NCBI GenBank assembly: GCA_025526995.1
Contig: JAHLKG010000013.1
Span: 62,001-126,000, forward strand
DNA length: 64,000 nucleotides
Reading direction: 5' to 3'
From: Powellomyces hirtus
Lineage: Eukaryota; Chytridiomycota; Chytridiomycetes; Spizellomycetales; Powellomycetaceae
Shown here: positions 23,401 to 35,468 of the stretch, one piece after another
Position numbering within the stretch: position 1 is the stretch's first letter
Layout: every line of letters starts with the position of its first letter
Notes under the pieces: generated by a model
Seen by the model: the letters and a program-made list of their open reading frames with translations, nothing else
The model's database searches: none
What the model was told of the DNA's origin: nothing
Made by a program: the position numbers and the translations under genes

Positions 23401-26400
23401 TGGCAGTACGCTCTCCCTGTCCCGATACCTTGTTCGATCTAGGCTGTAAGCGCACGGACGAACGCATCAGCAACAACGCTCACAGTCAACGGCGAAAGCT
23501 GCGGCATATTCTCGAGACTTACTCCTCGCCTCGCAGGGTGCTGTTCAACCTCATCTTCATCTTCATCCCCCTCGTCCCACAAAGACGGTTTCTCGAACCC
23601 CGCCCATTTCACATCCCCACCCAGCTGCCCATTCGGACCCATCGTGTTCCCCCACAACAGCAACGTGTCCCCATACGACGGGCGTCGGTTCAAGATTGAC
23701 TGTTCGCGAGAAGCCCGTCGGGATGCGATTCGCGACGCAACAGTTGTGCCCAGGAGATGCATCGCTCCTGTGCTGCTGCTGATGGATTCCTCCCGAATGA
23801 CGCGTGCCCGCAGATGTTGTTGTTGTTCGAGTTCAAGGGCCTGGTATCAAGCGTTGAGTTACGAGAATGAGGTTTTTGATTGCTGCGAGAAGGTGCAGGG
23901 GCAGCTGTCCTGGCGTCTTACCTCAATCTGTTCCTCGAGCTGCTTTTCTACACGCTGAATGTCACGGTCAGTGCTCACCAGCTCATTCGGGACTGGTGTC
24001 TCACTACATTGGTCCATAGTAAGTAAATTGCGACCAGAAACACCACCACACAATACATACGGTTTTGCAACGTGCCATGTTGCCCCCGAATTATCTGCAC
24101 CTCGATACAAGCTCCAAAAGTCCAATCCCGAATCAAACGAGTATGGATCTTCCAGAATGTCGTCCGCCCACGGCGCGCCGTCCATCACCGCCCGGAGTTG
24201 CGGACCTGGGAGATAGTCTTCGATTCGCACAGCTACTAGCTCGTCGGGAAGCCCAACCAGGAGATCTCCTCGGGGATTGGCAAAGCAGACGCTACTGACT
24301 GGGTAGGCAAATTGGATCTCTCTATAGCGCAGGCGGAGAAGCTTGTCAGGATCCGATCTGCAAAGCCATGTGCGTGTCTCGATGTCCGTTCTGCGCTCTT
24401 ACCGCAGCAGAACATTCTCAATCCCGTCCCAGATCTTCACAGTCCCGTCATCACTGCCAGATGCTACGACGCCTGTGCCCGCATTGGCCGCCAGACCTGT
24501 AACAGTCCGCGTGTGCTCGTCATCGCGCGCGTGTTGTTTGACGACGGATGCAGCTGCGGATTGACCGACAGCGCACGCTCAATCAACATATGACGATCAT
24601 ATCGAGAGATTGGCTGATGGCCCACGTACCTGAGCCGTTGACATTAACCATAAACACCCGATTTGTGTCTGTCGCAACCGCCAGCCTGTCCCTGCACGCT
24701 CCCCACGCCATTCGCGTCACACAGCCATCAGTGACACCCACGGTCGCCACAAGCGTCAGGCGCAGTGATACGGGTGCTGAATCGTTGTCCCACCCAGTCA
24801 TGATTATTTCTCCGGCGCCTCGTGTCCCGGGTTCCTGATCGTCCTTAGGCAGGATAGTGGCAAGGCAGGAGTTGGCGGGGACACTGACGGACCAGACCTT
24901 GACCACGCGGTCTGAGTTTCAGAAGGTGACATTGGAAATTTAGGGGATCTGATGGGAAGATTAGCGTGGTCAGTGATCAGCAAAGAACATTACCTTTCCC
25001 ACTCGTGAATAGGCGCATTCGACTTTCGTCCCACACGATGCTTGTGATTTCTCCAGCATGTGCCTGCATGCGCGCACAGTTAGCCCCTTGCGTCCACGAA
25101 CATATCTTAATCTGGTCAATTGTCGATCTCAGCACGTCCCCTCTCTCACCTGCACAATAGATTCCTGTCGTGATGGATCTCGTATGTCCACAAGCACGAT
25201 CTGTCCCGCATCGCATCCACCCCATAGCCCATACACGGCCGGCGCATTGCTGGTGCTCACGTCGTACGCGTTGGTCACAGGACCCAGTGCAGATAGAGCT
25301 GTCATGCAGCATATTCGCGCATGTCCAGCTACCAGACGTCGCGGAGAGGATGTTAGTCAGGACCGGAACTGGAAGCGCACGGGTACGATTCGGGAACTCA
25401 CGCGCATGCTTTGTCTCGTCAAGAATCTCACACGGGTTGGTCTGGGTGCTGTAAACGGCAAGGTCTCCATTGTCCAAAAGCAGCCAGGCGCGATCTACGG
25501 GGTCAACCACACTTTAGCAACTTAGTGCAACAAGGGTTCCTCGAAGCATCCTTACTCTTCGCCGGATCATACACCGACGCCAGAATCTTGATGTCCTCCA
25601 TGACTGGGAATCCAATTGTGACCATAATTCCGGACACGGGGCTAAGTATGCGAAGCGATCCATCTTCTGCGACAGACAGAATGCGGGCCGGGCGGTTGGG
25701 GACGTGGATCCGCTGGAGTTGCGTAACTGGTGATCTGAGGATTAGGTGTGAGTTTGGCTAATGGGATTGAGGAAGGGCTTTAATTGACACTTGGGTAGTC
25801 GTACCGCGTATGGGTAAACGACGTGTAGAATCGATTTAGATTCCAAACGCTGATCCTGTCTTTTGCGTAGTGCAAGAAGCTATCGCCTTTCATCCATTGT
25901 AGGCCAAGGCATTCTGAAGGCGTCTGTAAACTACAAATCCAAATTCGGTGTCAACAACGTTTGATTTTATGCAATGACACTGTTGAGTCTGCTGTATCAC
26001 CGCAATCTCACCAGTAAACGCAGACGCCCATATCGGCATCCCACATCCTCACCGTGCCGTCAAGTGAACACGAGAGGAAGAAAGGTGTCGTGGCCAGTGC
26101 TGCTAGCCCCGTCTTGTTGTCGGGCAAAGGAAGCAGCTGTATCCCTGAGACAGAGTGCGTGTGCTCGTGGAGCCGGTGGAGGAGATTGTTTTGCCGGTTG
26201 AAGATTTTGACTGCATTAATAGGGCCAGTTTGTTAGGTCGGAGGCGGGACAATGAGAGAATGAGAAGAGGTACAGAATGGTACTTGCTTGTCGCATCACG
26301 GGATGCCGTGATCAGCAGTCCGAATGGTTCGAATATCGTCATTGCCGTGATGGACAGCTCGTGCACGTCTTTCATGGTTTCGAGTCGCTCTCCCGTTTTA

Positions 26401-27572
26401 TAATCGTATATCTTCAGAGCAAGAGCCTGGTGAGTGATGACTGCTAATGAAGGGGAGTAATCTCTGTGCCCTCGTTTCTCATCAGGTGGCCACTTACATA
26501 GATCATATTACCGATCCCGGCGTACAGCTGATTGTTATGCGCGCTGTGCACCGTATGCGACACCCAATCTTCCTCTTGAAGATCACCGATTGTCAAGCGA
26601 CACCCGTCAAAGCGATAGGGAGCTGCGCTGTGTGTGAAAACGAGTTAGAGTACATGTCTCACATATGTCATTGAAAGCGGGATGGAGGCCAATCTTACAG
26701 ATCGACGCTTTTCTTGAGCTTCCAAACCTATGTGTGCGAGCAATGCATAGACCTGTTGTTAGAGACTGTCTCAACCTTCCGCATAACCATATACCACTAC
26801 GTACACGAATGGTTCCTACGCCTCCCGTTATCAGCTCGTTTTCCGCTTCCACAAACTCGAGGCTGTCGGGCACAGATGAGCTCAGTGTGCAATGGCGAGG
26901 AGTTCAGTATGGTCGAACCTTTGCACTGGCTTTGCACTAGATACCGAGGTGATCTCTTCAAAGAGTGGATTGAGAAGCTGCAACAACAAACGACTATAAC
27001 TAATGGGTCGGCTTAGTATATGTATCGGAAAACATGGATACCTTGATTTCGAGCTGCGCAGTTGCGATGAATAGTCCTTTCAGATTTGGAACATAAAGCC
27101 ATTTCGTCAAGCCGGCAAGCGCTGATCTCGGTGCTTTCGGTTGAGGTACAAGTGGAATGCTTGAGACCTTTGTCTCGTTCTTCCAAACGTTCACATGGTG
27201 GCTATCAACGCTTACAACTCGGTCAGGGATGCCAGGAATGTAGATTGCGGAGCGAACGGTTGGTCGCTGATGCGGGAGCGCACGGGACTGCTGGAAGCCA
27301 TGCGGAATAGTCGTGGAGAGCACATTGCCAGAGTTTATAGCTCCCGTTGCTCGAGCCTGGACCTTTTTCTTGATCGTACGCCATGGGAAAAGAATGTATT
27401 CGCTGGATGTTGGTTCCTCTGATGCGTCTAGATCGTCGGATTCTAGACTCAGAGTGCTGCCTCCCAGCTCCGATACGTCTCCCGACCCAAGGCTCATGGT
27501 CTTTACATTCGTTGGAAGTTTCGACGCGATAAGGCCAGCTTTCGCGCTGAAGACTGGCTGCGGTGGTGGCAT
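20459..27572 (-). CDS. Very large WD40-repeat protein with coiled-coil/Pro-rich middle and HEAT-like C-terminus
   Basis: Start ATG at 27572 (MPPPQPVFSAKAGLIASKL), stop TAG at 20459-20461, with about twenty short introns. The N-terminal half reads as WD40 blades, for example ELITGGVGTIR spliced to VWKLKKSVDL, then ITAMTIFEPFGLLITASRD and SCSLDGTVRMWDADMGVCVYW. The middle contains a charged helix (RARKEKDKAMLENARALVMR), an acidic run and a TPSTPSTPSTPST repeat. The C-terminal part (NVMQVLFEVLKTGYWSEKAE onward) is helical and HEAT-like, ending RRISLMAAD. The join near 23300-23520 (RRG, PRSNK, then ILIQEAHHPRHSPTNES) is the least certain splice; if wrong, these are two adjacent genes meeting there. 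Domain order recalls ciliary WDR87/WDR97-type proteins, but that link is tentative. Confidence 0.6.
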
Positions 27573-27909
27573 ATCAGAGCAGAACAAAGAGATTTAGTGT
27601 TTTTGGTGCAGCGCAGATGTGTAACAACAGCTTCAATGTATCAATGTTTGGTAGACTTATATACTGTCTAGAGCAGTCAGCCACATCTGTCAAAAGCTTC
27701 CAAAAGGCTTGCCAAGGCCCAGGGGTAAAGATTCTGCGATCGGAGGTTGCTTACGCGAGGTTGATTGACAGGTTCGGTATGCGTGCCCGAAAACTCGGTG
27801 GTCGTGTTTTATTTTTTTGGGCATTGGCACTCTGTAAATTCATTTTACATTCTGCATTTATCCATACTCTGTTACAAGTACACTGTTATATTCAGCTCTA
27901 GACGCCAGA
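27573..27909. promoter_or_regulatory. Divergent promoter region between WD40 gene and TRM2
   Basis: A 337-bp gap between two divergent starts, AT-rich near 27800-27900. No individual elements could be assigned with confidence. Confidence 0.5.
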
Positions 27910-30350
27910 ATGACCAACTTCAAGCGTCCTTGGGAAGAGGACGGTAGCAGCTTCTCAAATGTCGACCTCTCCCAAACAGGACCGGCTGAAACCAAAAAAG
28001 TCAAATTGGAGGGGGAAATTCCAGACACCGAGGTGGAGGGCAAAGATGATACTGGTAGAATGGAAGAAGTTCAGGGAGAACCTGAACCAAGCTCCGAGAC
28101 TGCAGGAGCCTCTTCCCTCAATAGTACCGGAGAGAACGGCCGTTTCCGCGTTCGCATAGATAACATGAACTCGTATGCCAACAGCAAAGAAATTCTAAAA
28201 CTCTGCAAGAAGCTCGAAATAAACAATGTTGAAAACTGCAAGAAGGCTCCGAAGTGGGAATACGCTTTCCTTATGTTTAAGGTAGTTATCATTTATGTCG
28301 CGAAGGTGTAACATCAGTAGGGACGTGAGGCACTTGCCCTCATGTGGTTGGAGAAGTACATTGTATATTACAAACGTTGCCTGTTACTAATATGAACGTC
28401 CGCTTTCGTTTTAGACTGAGGAAGACCGAACAGATGCGATCAAGAAACTCAACGGACAGGAGTACAAGAAAAAGATTTTGGAGGTTACGCACGCTAATGA
28501 GGTTCAGGTATGGGACTATCACCCTTTTTTTGTCCTCGAAGCCCATTGAGCTCACATGCGTCACAACAGCGTGCCGGAATGCAAGGCATGCAAGGAAGGG
28601 CTCAGCGTGACGTGGCTGCGGATGGAAAGGATGACGGCCGGACGCCGGCAGAAAGATTAGCGGACCAAATCACGCCACTGTGGAAAATATCCTACGAAGA
28701 TCAATTGAAGAAGAAGCGCAACGAGATGAGGAAAGCAATGGTCCAGTTCCGAGAAGCTTTGACGCGTTACTTCCCGAAGCGCTTCGATTGGAAGAATGCT
28801 ACTCCTCCGCCTGCGGATGCGCCAATTCTCGGAACCGAGGATTCTGAAGCCAAAGCAGTGCGGCAGCTGACCTGGCTTGGTCCTGCTTGCGGCTCCAACA
28901 AGGAGAAGCTGCCGTGTGAGCTGTTGGAAGTCATACCGTCACCGGCGGTGGACAACTACCGGAACAAATGCGAATTCACGTTTGGCTGGAACACGGCAGG
29001 GGAAAAAGTCGCTGGATTTTTGTGTGGATCATTCAAAGACGGTGTTATGACAATCATCGAGGCGAACGTTGCCAAAAACGTGTCTCCAGCGGGTGCAGAA
29101 ATTGCGAAGTCGTTAACCCAGTTTTTGCGAGACTCACCGTTGGAAATCTACGACCGAATCGCCAAGACAGGGTTCTGGCGAATGGCTCTTGTCCGCACGC
29201 ACCGGACAGGGGAAAACATGGTTGTGATGCAGTACAACCCAACCGGGGTCGATACCGAGACCATAGCAGCTGCCCACGATGCACTCCGCGCGCATTTCGA
29301 GCCCAAGAAGGACGAGGCCGGCGGTGTCACTACCCTGCTCGCCCAGGTTCACGATGGCAGTTTCAACGGACTACCGGAAGACGCACCTCTGCACATCATT
29401 TATGGGCCAGGAGTCGTATACGAAACTCTGTTGGGACTGCGCTTTCGAATCTCCCCAACGGCCTTCTTCCAAGTCAATACGGAAGCCACCGAAGTCTTGT
29501 ACTCCAAAGTCAGAGAATGGTGCGCTTTGGACGAAGTCACGGCGGAAAGAAGTCAGAAAGTACTCAAAGCTATCCCAGAGGGAAGAATGCCTACAAAGCC
29601 TGTCACTGCCGCTGTGCCCGCGGCCACGTTGGTGAGCGAGGGTGTAGATGCCGCTACCGTAGATGCAGTTGCTGCCGAGGGTGCTGCTGCGGCCGCTCCA
29701 ACAGACGATGGCGACAAGGCTGCTATAGTGGAGGTACTTCCTACGGAGCCTATCCCCCCGCATCCGAAAGATCTATCACCGCCGGGCACGATCCTGCTTG
29801 ACTTGTGCTGCGGAACTGGAACGATTGGTCTCACGATGGCGCCACACGTCAAAAAGGTCATTGGTGTCGACATGATCAAATTGGCCATCACGGACGCTAA
29901 ACACAACGTCGAGCTCAACGGTGGCGATCCGGAAGGCAAGATTATATACTACGCTGACAAAGTGGAGAAGGTGATTCGCGAAATTGTCCATGAGCACGTT
30001 GGCGTCAACGATGATGTGGTGGTCGTCCTGGATCCACCCCGATCCGGCGTCTACTACGATGTTATCAGAACGATACGAGCTTGCGAAGCAGTCAAGCGCG
30101 TCATCTACGTCGCCTGTGCCGCCAACCAAGCTGTTGGAAACTTTGTTGAGTGAGTATCCTACATCTACGGTGTTCAAATGTGTTGTTGGGAGTAACGCAC
30201 CGATGTTGACTTTTCTTTGTCTTTGATAGCTTGTGCCGACCGACATCCAACAAGTTCAAAGGTGATCCTTTCAAACCCCTCCGTGCACAACCGCTTGACC
30301 TGTTCCCGCACACCGAGCACTGTGAGCTTGTTGTAGAGTTCCGCAGATAG
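27910..30350 (+). CDS. TRM2: tRNA (uracil-5-)-methyltransferase, TRM2/TRMT2A type
   Basis: SAM-dependent enzyme that makes m5U54 in the tRNA T loop. Exons 27910-28281, 28415-28507, 28570-30149 and 30230-30350 give 721 residues. Residues about 78-155 are an RRM-like domain (FRVRIDNMNSYANSKEI, KWEYAFLMFK), as in animal TRMT2A. The methyltransferase shows the TRAM-less RlmD/TrmA core: YRNKCEFTFGW, ISPTAFFQVNTEA, the SAM loop LDLCCGTGTIG, LDPPRSGVYYDVI, a probable nucleophile Cys in IYVACAANQA, and the closing FPHTEHCELVVEF with the general-base Glu. About 65 residues of Ala/Pro/Glu-rich sequence (AVPAATLVSEGVDAATVDAV and onward) are inserted before the SAM loop. The motif around the Cys is ACAAN where relatives usually have SCNP. 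Confidence 0.94.
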
Positions 30351-30881
30351 ATAGGATGTTGAGTGACTGGAATTCTCTGCCTTTTTGCATGACTCTAGTT
30401 TTGATTTCATACTGCATCTTTGTTTGTGTGTAATTGTACAGAGTCAACATAAAAGTGACAGCAAAAAAAGCATTCGAAGGCATTCGGATGTTTTGGGGTC
30501 GCGCCGTGGATAATAGTGTACGAGACGCGCTGCGTGGGGGGGGGGGTGTGGGGGACAGGCTGCTGGCATGTTTGCAATGTGGTGCCCCTTCAAGAACCGC
30601 GGAACCCATGACGGCGTTGGACATGTTCGGCCGCGGGGTTGAACGTAGGGGGTTTGTCAAAAACAACCCCTTTTTTTTGGGCCGCCATCATCGGTTTTTG
30701 CGTGCCGGACGCAGATGAAACGAAAAGAGTGTGCGTGCCTGCTCGGCCAGTCATGTCTCGAGGAGTGAGACGCGGAGGCTTGGGCGGGTTGCGGTACCCA
30801 TTGATGTGTCACCCACGGGAGGCGGGTCGCTTATGCGTCGGGGGAGGAGAATGTTATCTAGCCGACCCCGCCCACTTGGAT
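30351..30881. other. Convergent intergenic region between TRM2 and the PIG-M/PIG-H gene
   Basis: About 530 bp containing both 3' UTRs and an uninterrupted G run near 30537-30547. No gene is seen. Confidence 0.6.
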
Positions 30882-33192
30882 TTATCCAGCACCCCACAGC
30901 AACCGTTCTCCGTCTGCGCGGATCCGTTTCAACATATCCAACCTCGGCATCGAATTCTATATCAACAAAAACAGAGTCCCAAATAAATAAAAGCCCGTTT
31001 TCACTTAACATCCCTCTCTCATCCCGCCATTCTCTCTTTCCCCCGCTTCTTACCTCAAACACAACCACAAGCTCCTCCTGATCCCTCACCACGACCGCGA
31101 GGTAGTACTTTACCGTCAACCGCGTGATGGCTTCATTAATGACCAAGCCCGCGACGTTGGTCAACGGGATGAACCGGGTTTGCGTTGTGTTGGTGTGCAG
31201 CGCGAGACCCAGGTTGCGGATGAACGTGACAGATTCGCTGTGCACGGCGCGCAGCCGGAGTGGGATATGGATGAGAGGGATGAGGAGGGGGCCGAAGGTG
31301 AGGATGGGAAGGGAGGGTGGCGCGGTGGAGAAATACTAACGTGCAATGCAAAATGAAAAAGATGTTAGGACAGGAGAGTAGGTGCGAGTCGATGGGAGGA
31401 ACGTACATGTACGACCGGGACAATGGTGCACAAGGCAGCCAGTACATCAGCGGCTAAATTTGTTCGAGACAATGGGGGAGCCCGACTGACGGTGAATCGA
31501 AGGATGCCCGGCCCCAGTGTCTGTTCGGATAAAATCAATCGCGGTTTCGGCGTTGGTGGCGAATCACAGAGTTCTGGGTGTTGATGTTGGTGTTGCTTCA
31601 ACTTGGGAAACGGCGGAGTGGGTGGTGATGGCTCATCACCCGTGCACTCTTCATTGGAAATCTCCGATACAGACCGTCGCCTTCTCCCACTCACATCGCG
31701 TTGTCCCGCCGCATCCCCAAACACGTCTCTCACACATCCGACTTTATCAAACACCTCCTCAAATCGATGGTACTCTACAAATTTCGCCAGCACGGCCGCA
31801 TTGACGATATAGAACACGGCTCCGGCCACCCACAGCTCTCGGAAGGTGTTCTGGCCGAGATGCTCGAGAGCGTAGGCTTGCGAAAGCCATAGCGCCTGAG
31901 CGCCAACCCATAGTGAGAGGAGAATGAGACCGCCTTTTTTGCGGTCGTTGGTGAAGCGGCTGCTAGGGAGAATGATGGGGAGGAAGCAGAGGTACCACAT
32001 AAAGTACTGTTGAGGCAAAAAGGGGGAGATAAAGTCAATCGGCACTCATGACAAGAAAATATGTCGAAAGACAGAAGTTCTCACTTACTTGCGAAGTGCA
32101 AACCTTGTTCAACATGACGAACGCAAACGTCTGCGCAAAGCACGCAAACACGACATCCTTTGCCAGCACAGCACCCAGAACCGTGACAAGTCCAAACTGC
32201 GGGAGAAAGGAGAGGAGGGAGGACATGGGCGAGGGGGCAGAGGCGGAGGAGAGATACATGTGGTAGAAATAGAGTGAGAAGTTGTGGCGATGGTCTTTGC
32301 GGGTGATGTGGTATAGGTAGGTTTCGTGCAGAAAGTCGGTGCCGTAACTGGGTCAGGCAGTGATTGGGCAGTCAGTAAGAATGGTAAAGAGTGGGGTTGG
32401 TGAGATGGATGGGGATGTGGTCACTTACAGATAGTACATTGCGCCGGTGAGGCCGAGGAAAACGGCCCCGCTCAGGAGCCCAAACTGGAGCCGCGCGCGG
32501 TTGAAAAATTCGCAGAAGGATGTCCATAGGGTGGCAGTGGTCAACGCGCTGCTACTTTTGGTCTTTCTGATAGCATCACGGAAGCTTTTTCGCCGCACGC
32601 CGGTTGCATCAGTCCGGCTGTCATTGGACACCAGCTGCTCCGGCCGCAATAGCAACCAAAACGGCAGGGCGTACACGATCGGAAAGATCTTAAAGTGCAC
32701 ACTCGTTCCAAACAGCACTGCTGCAACAAGCTGCTTCTTGGCTACCAACGCCCACAGCGTCGCCATCACCAACACCGACACCACGCTCTCCGCGTTGCCC
32801 CTGGTCGAAATCGCCACCACAAACGGGTTCAACATCCACACCGCCGCATATTTGGCCGCCCTACCTCCCTCCATCCCTCGCAAACACAAAACAGCGTAGA
32901 TAAACCACCCCGTCAACACATCACATACGCAAAACAGCACCTTGCCCCATAACGGGTGGACTGTTACGTTGGGGCCTACGAGCCACGCGAGAAGAGGTGT
33001 ATAGCGGTACGTTGCGCGCAGGTACGGTGAGGCGCCCGAGGAGACGTACCGCGCCCCGTCGGTGAAGACGAGATAGTCGACGTCCGTGAACTTGACTACG
33101 GGATGCCGATCTTGGATGGAGCCGTAAATGAGGAATGCGCCGTGGAAGAGGATGGAGAGGACGGTGACTAGGGGGAATGTGAAGCGTGGCAT
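30882..33192 (-). CDS. Fused GPI-anchor enzyme: PIG-M mannosyltransferase + PIG-H domain
   Basis: Exons 33192-32429, 32347-32089, 32006-31407, 31335-31054 and 30956-30882 keep one frame and give 659 residues. Residues 1 to about 426 are a full PIG-M (GPI14), the ER-lumenal enzyme that adds the first mannose. They show the DXD-type FTDVDY (Asp37, Asp39), FTDGARYV, SPYLRATYRYTPLLAW, HFKIFPIVYALPFWLLL, HITRKDHRHNFSLYFYHMYL and late membrane segments. A Ser/Pro/His-rich linker (about 427-496) leads to a complete PIG-H/GPI15 domain (about 497-659): membrane hairpin, then RNLGLALHTN, TRFIPLTNVAGLVINEAI, TVKYYLAVVVRDQEELVVVF, SMPRLDMLKRIR. PIG-H is a subunit of the GlcNAc transferase that starts the pathway. 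After Met344 there is no methionine until NSMPRLDM, 25 residues from the end, so PIG-H has no start of its own. Confidence 0.9.
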
Positions 33193-33522
33193 AACCTGAC
33201 AGGTTCCAAAAGGCCCCAAAGGCCCCTTGTGGTGCGGAAGACAGCGGCTGCGGACGGCAAAGTGCCAGAGACCCTCGCTGCGTTTGTTTGTGTGTTTGCA
33301 AAAAGCAGGCAGGAGACAAAGGAGAAAGGAGAAGACCAACCTGTCAATTTCACACTTACGCGTCTTGCGCAAATACTGTCACTGTCACCGTACTGGTATT
33401 TCCTCCAAACCACAAAACTCCTGGTACAATCAACATATTGTCTCTGAAACATAACTTTTGTCTGGCTTCGTTGAATTATCCACCCGCATAGCCCAAAGAC
33501 TCTTGCCACCATCCCTTGCACT
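33193..33522. promoter_or_regulatory. Divergent promoter region between the PIG-M/PIG-H gene and Cdc37
   Basis: 330 bp between two divergent start codons. No specific element assigned. Confidence 0.5.
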
Positions 33523-35252
33523 ATGCCCGTTGGTACGTTTCTTCGAGATCTATAGCCGTGACCAGCTCAATGCAAAGCCACTGACAGGAGTTAACTTCCC
33601 AACCAGACTACAGCAAATGGGACAAGCTGGAACTCAGCGACGACGAAGAATTTGAATGCCAGTAAGTCAAAATTACTCGGAGTCGTCATGAACGTTGTCC
33701 ATGGCGCTGACTTGCGGAATGGCTTTCTAGCCCAAATGTTGACAAGGCGTCCATGGTCCGATGGCGCCAAGCAGATATCCACAAAAAGCGACGGGAACGC
33801 AAAGACAAGCTCGCAGCACTCGCTCGCGAGACTGAAGTCAACACACGGGTCATCACTGCCCTCAAACAGATCACCGCGCCCTCCGAAGGCGAATCCCAAA
33901 TACGCCCACCGGTGCTACTCGGCAAACTGGGTGTCCTCCACCGCGACTGTCATACCTGGGTGGAAGACCTCAAAGAGCAGTACATGGCGTCTCTGTGGAA
34001 AGAGCGTGACGCACGGTGGGGTGAGCCGGACCCGGACCCGTTTGTGGAACAGCGACCGCCGTATGGGGATCTAGTGGAAGCTGTCATGCAGACCGTTGCG
34101 GGTGACGCGACCGCTGGGTCTGTGGAGGATGCGAAGAAAGCCCTGGAGGAGCCCACCTCGCGCGCGATTCATGTGATCAAGGAACGACAGCGCAAAGTTG
34201 ATGAGGAAGTAAAGAGGGAGAATGAAGAAGCGAACAAGAAACTGACGACAGATGATCTGAAGGAAGGGTTCAACAAGACTGTTGTTTCCAAGACGAAGAC
34301 GGACGATGCAGCGCAGGCCGCTGAGAAGCAGTCGCAAAAGGGGAAAGTGGTCGAAACCATCCATTCTCCAAAGGCGGGAGGCCTCACCACCGCCGCGACC
34401 ACTTCCTCCCAGCTAGCAGCAGCCAGCACCGATGACGATGAGGAGGCAGACCACATCACTTACGCACCCGCACAGCAGTTCTCGGAACTGGCCAACATGG
34501 ACGCTAGTTTTCAATTCATTGGCAAACACCCCGAACTCGTATCGCAGCACTATTCAGACATGATTCTTGCGGAAGGATTCCGAAAGGAACTCGACGCGCA
34601 GCCCAAGGCCGCGCAACGGTGTGTAACGCAGGCGCTTTTGCTTCAGTATTGTAGCTTGTTGGGACATGATGGCATATCGCTCTTCTTTGCAAGGTAAGGT
34701 GATCTACACGATCGGCGCGACATGTAGCATCTTGCTAACGACAACTCTCCCCGACCGCAGACTGCGATCTGGCAAACAAAACGCTACCGAGATGTTTAAC
34801 CGCGACGTGGTCGACACGTACAAACGCATCCACGAGCGCGTTAAAGTCATCAAATCCACCCAGAAACAAGAAGAAGAGGCCGAGCAGGCTGCGCTCCTCC
34901 AGCGTCTCCAAGCATGCACCCAACCAGACGGCACGCTTGCGCTTCCCATAAATGAGGAATCCACCGACGAGGAGAAGAAAAGGGCTGAAGTGTTTGCTAC
35001 GTTCCCTCACGACTTCCAACGTGAGTTTCCGATACGACATGGATTACCTGCTTCTGTATGTGTGCAGCGACTAACAAAAACGAAAACTTAGGCGCCCTGC
35101 TGATGTCGGATGTGGACGGTATCAATGCACACCTTTCGTCACTTTCGAAAGAAGATGGACAGAGGCTCGTCAAGATCTGCAATGAGGTGGGCCTGCTTTC
35201 ACTGGAGATGGACGAGGATGAAGAGGGTGAGGGTGCGGAGCAGACTCAGTGA
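33523..35252 (+). CDS. CDC37: Cdc37, Hsp90 co-chaperone for kinases
   Basis: Cdc37 delivers protein kinases to Hsp90 in the cytosol. Exons 33523-33532, 33607-33661, 33731-34693, 34761-35020 and 35092-35252 give 482 residues. The first exon is only 10 bases (MPV plus one base); splicing restores the invariant start MPVDYSKWDKLELSDDEEFE with the Ser of the SDDE casein-kinase-2 site. This is followed by CHPNVDKASMVRWRQADIH and the N-terminal kinase-binding coiled coil. The Hsp90-binding domain carries FIGKHPELVSQHYSDMILAEG, and the C-terminal domain ends in an acidic tail (MDEDEEGEGAEQTQ). The very short first exon is easy to miss but is required for the conserved N-terminus. Confidence 0.95.
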
Positions 35253-35468
35253 ACCACGCGACAGGCGCGATTTACGTGTGTGACAAGAAATGAGGTTGTA
35301 ATGTGTGCCAACTTTCTTTGAGAATATAACACAGTACGACAGCTTTTGGGAGCCCTGGATGTGACAATGGGAACTGTCCACTCTTTCTGCGACAGAGTAT
35401 GTTGTATCAGTGCGTGTATATAAATGCAATGAATTTCTGTAGGTATGCGTGTTTCACTCCATGTGAAC

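Noticed and set aside
31365..31406. Stop at 31365 that would end PIG-M before PIG-H
   Set aside because: It lies inside an intron: GTACGT after VVPVVH-like coding at 31407 and an AG before 31335 restore the frame into PIG-H.
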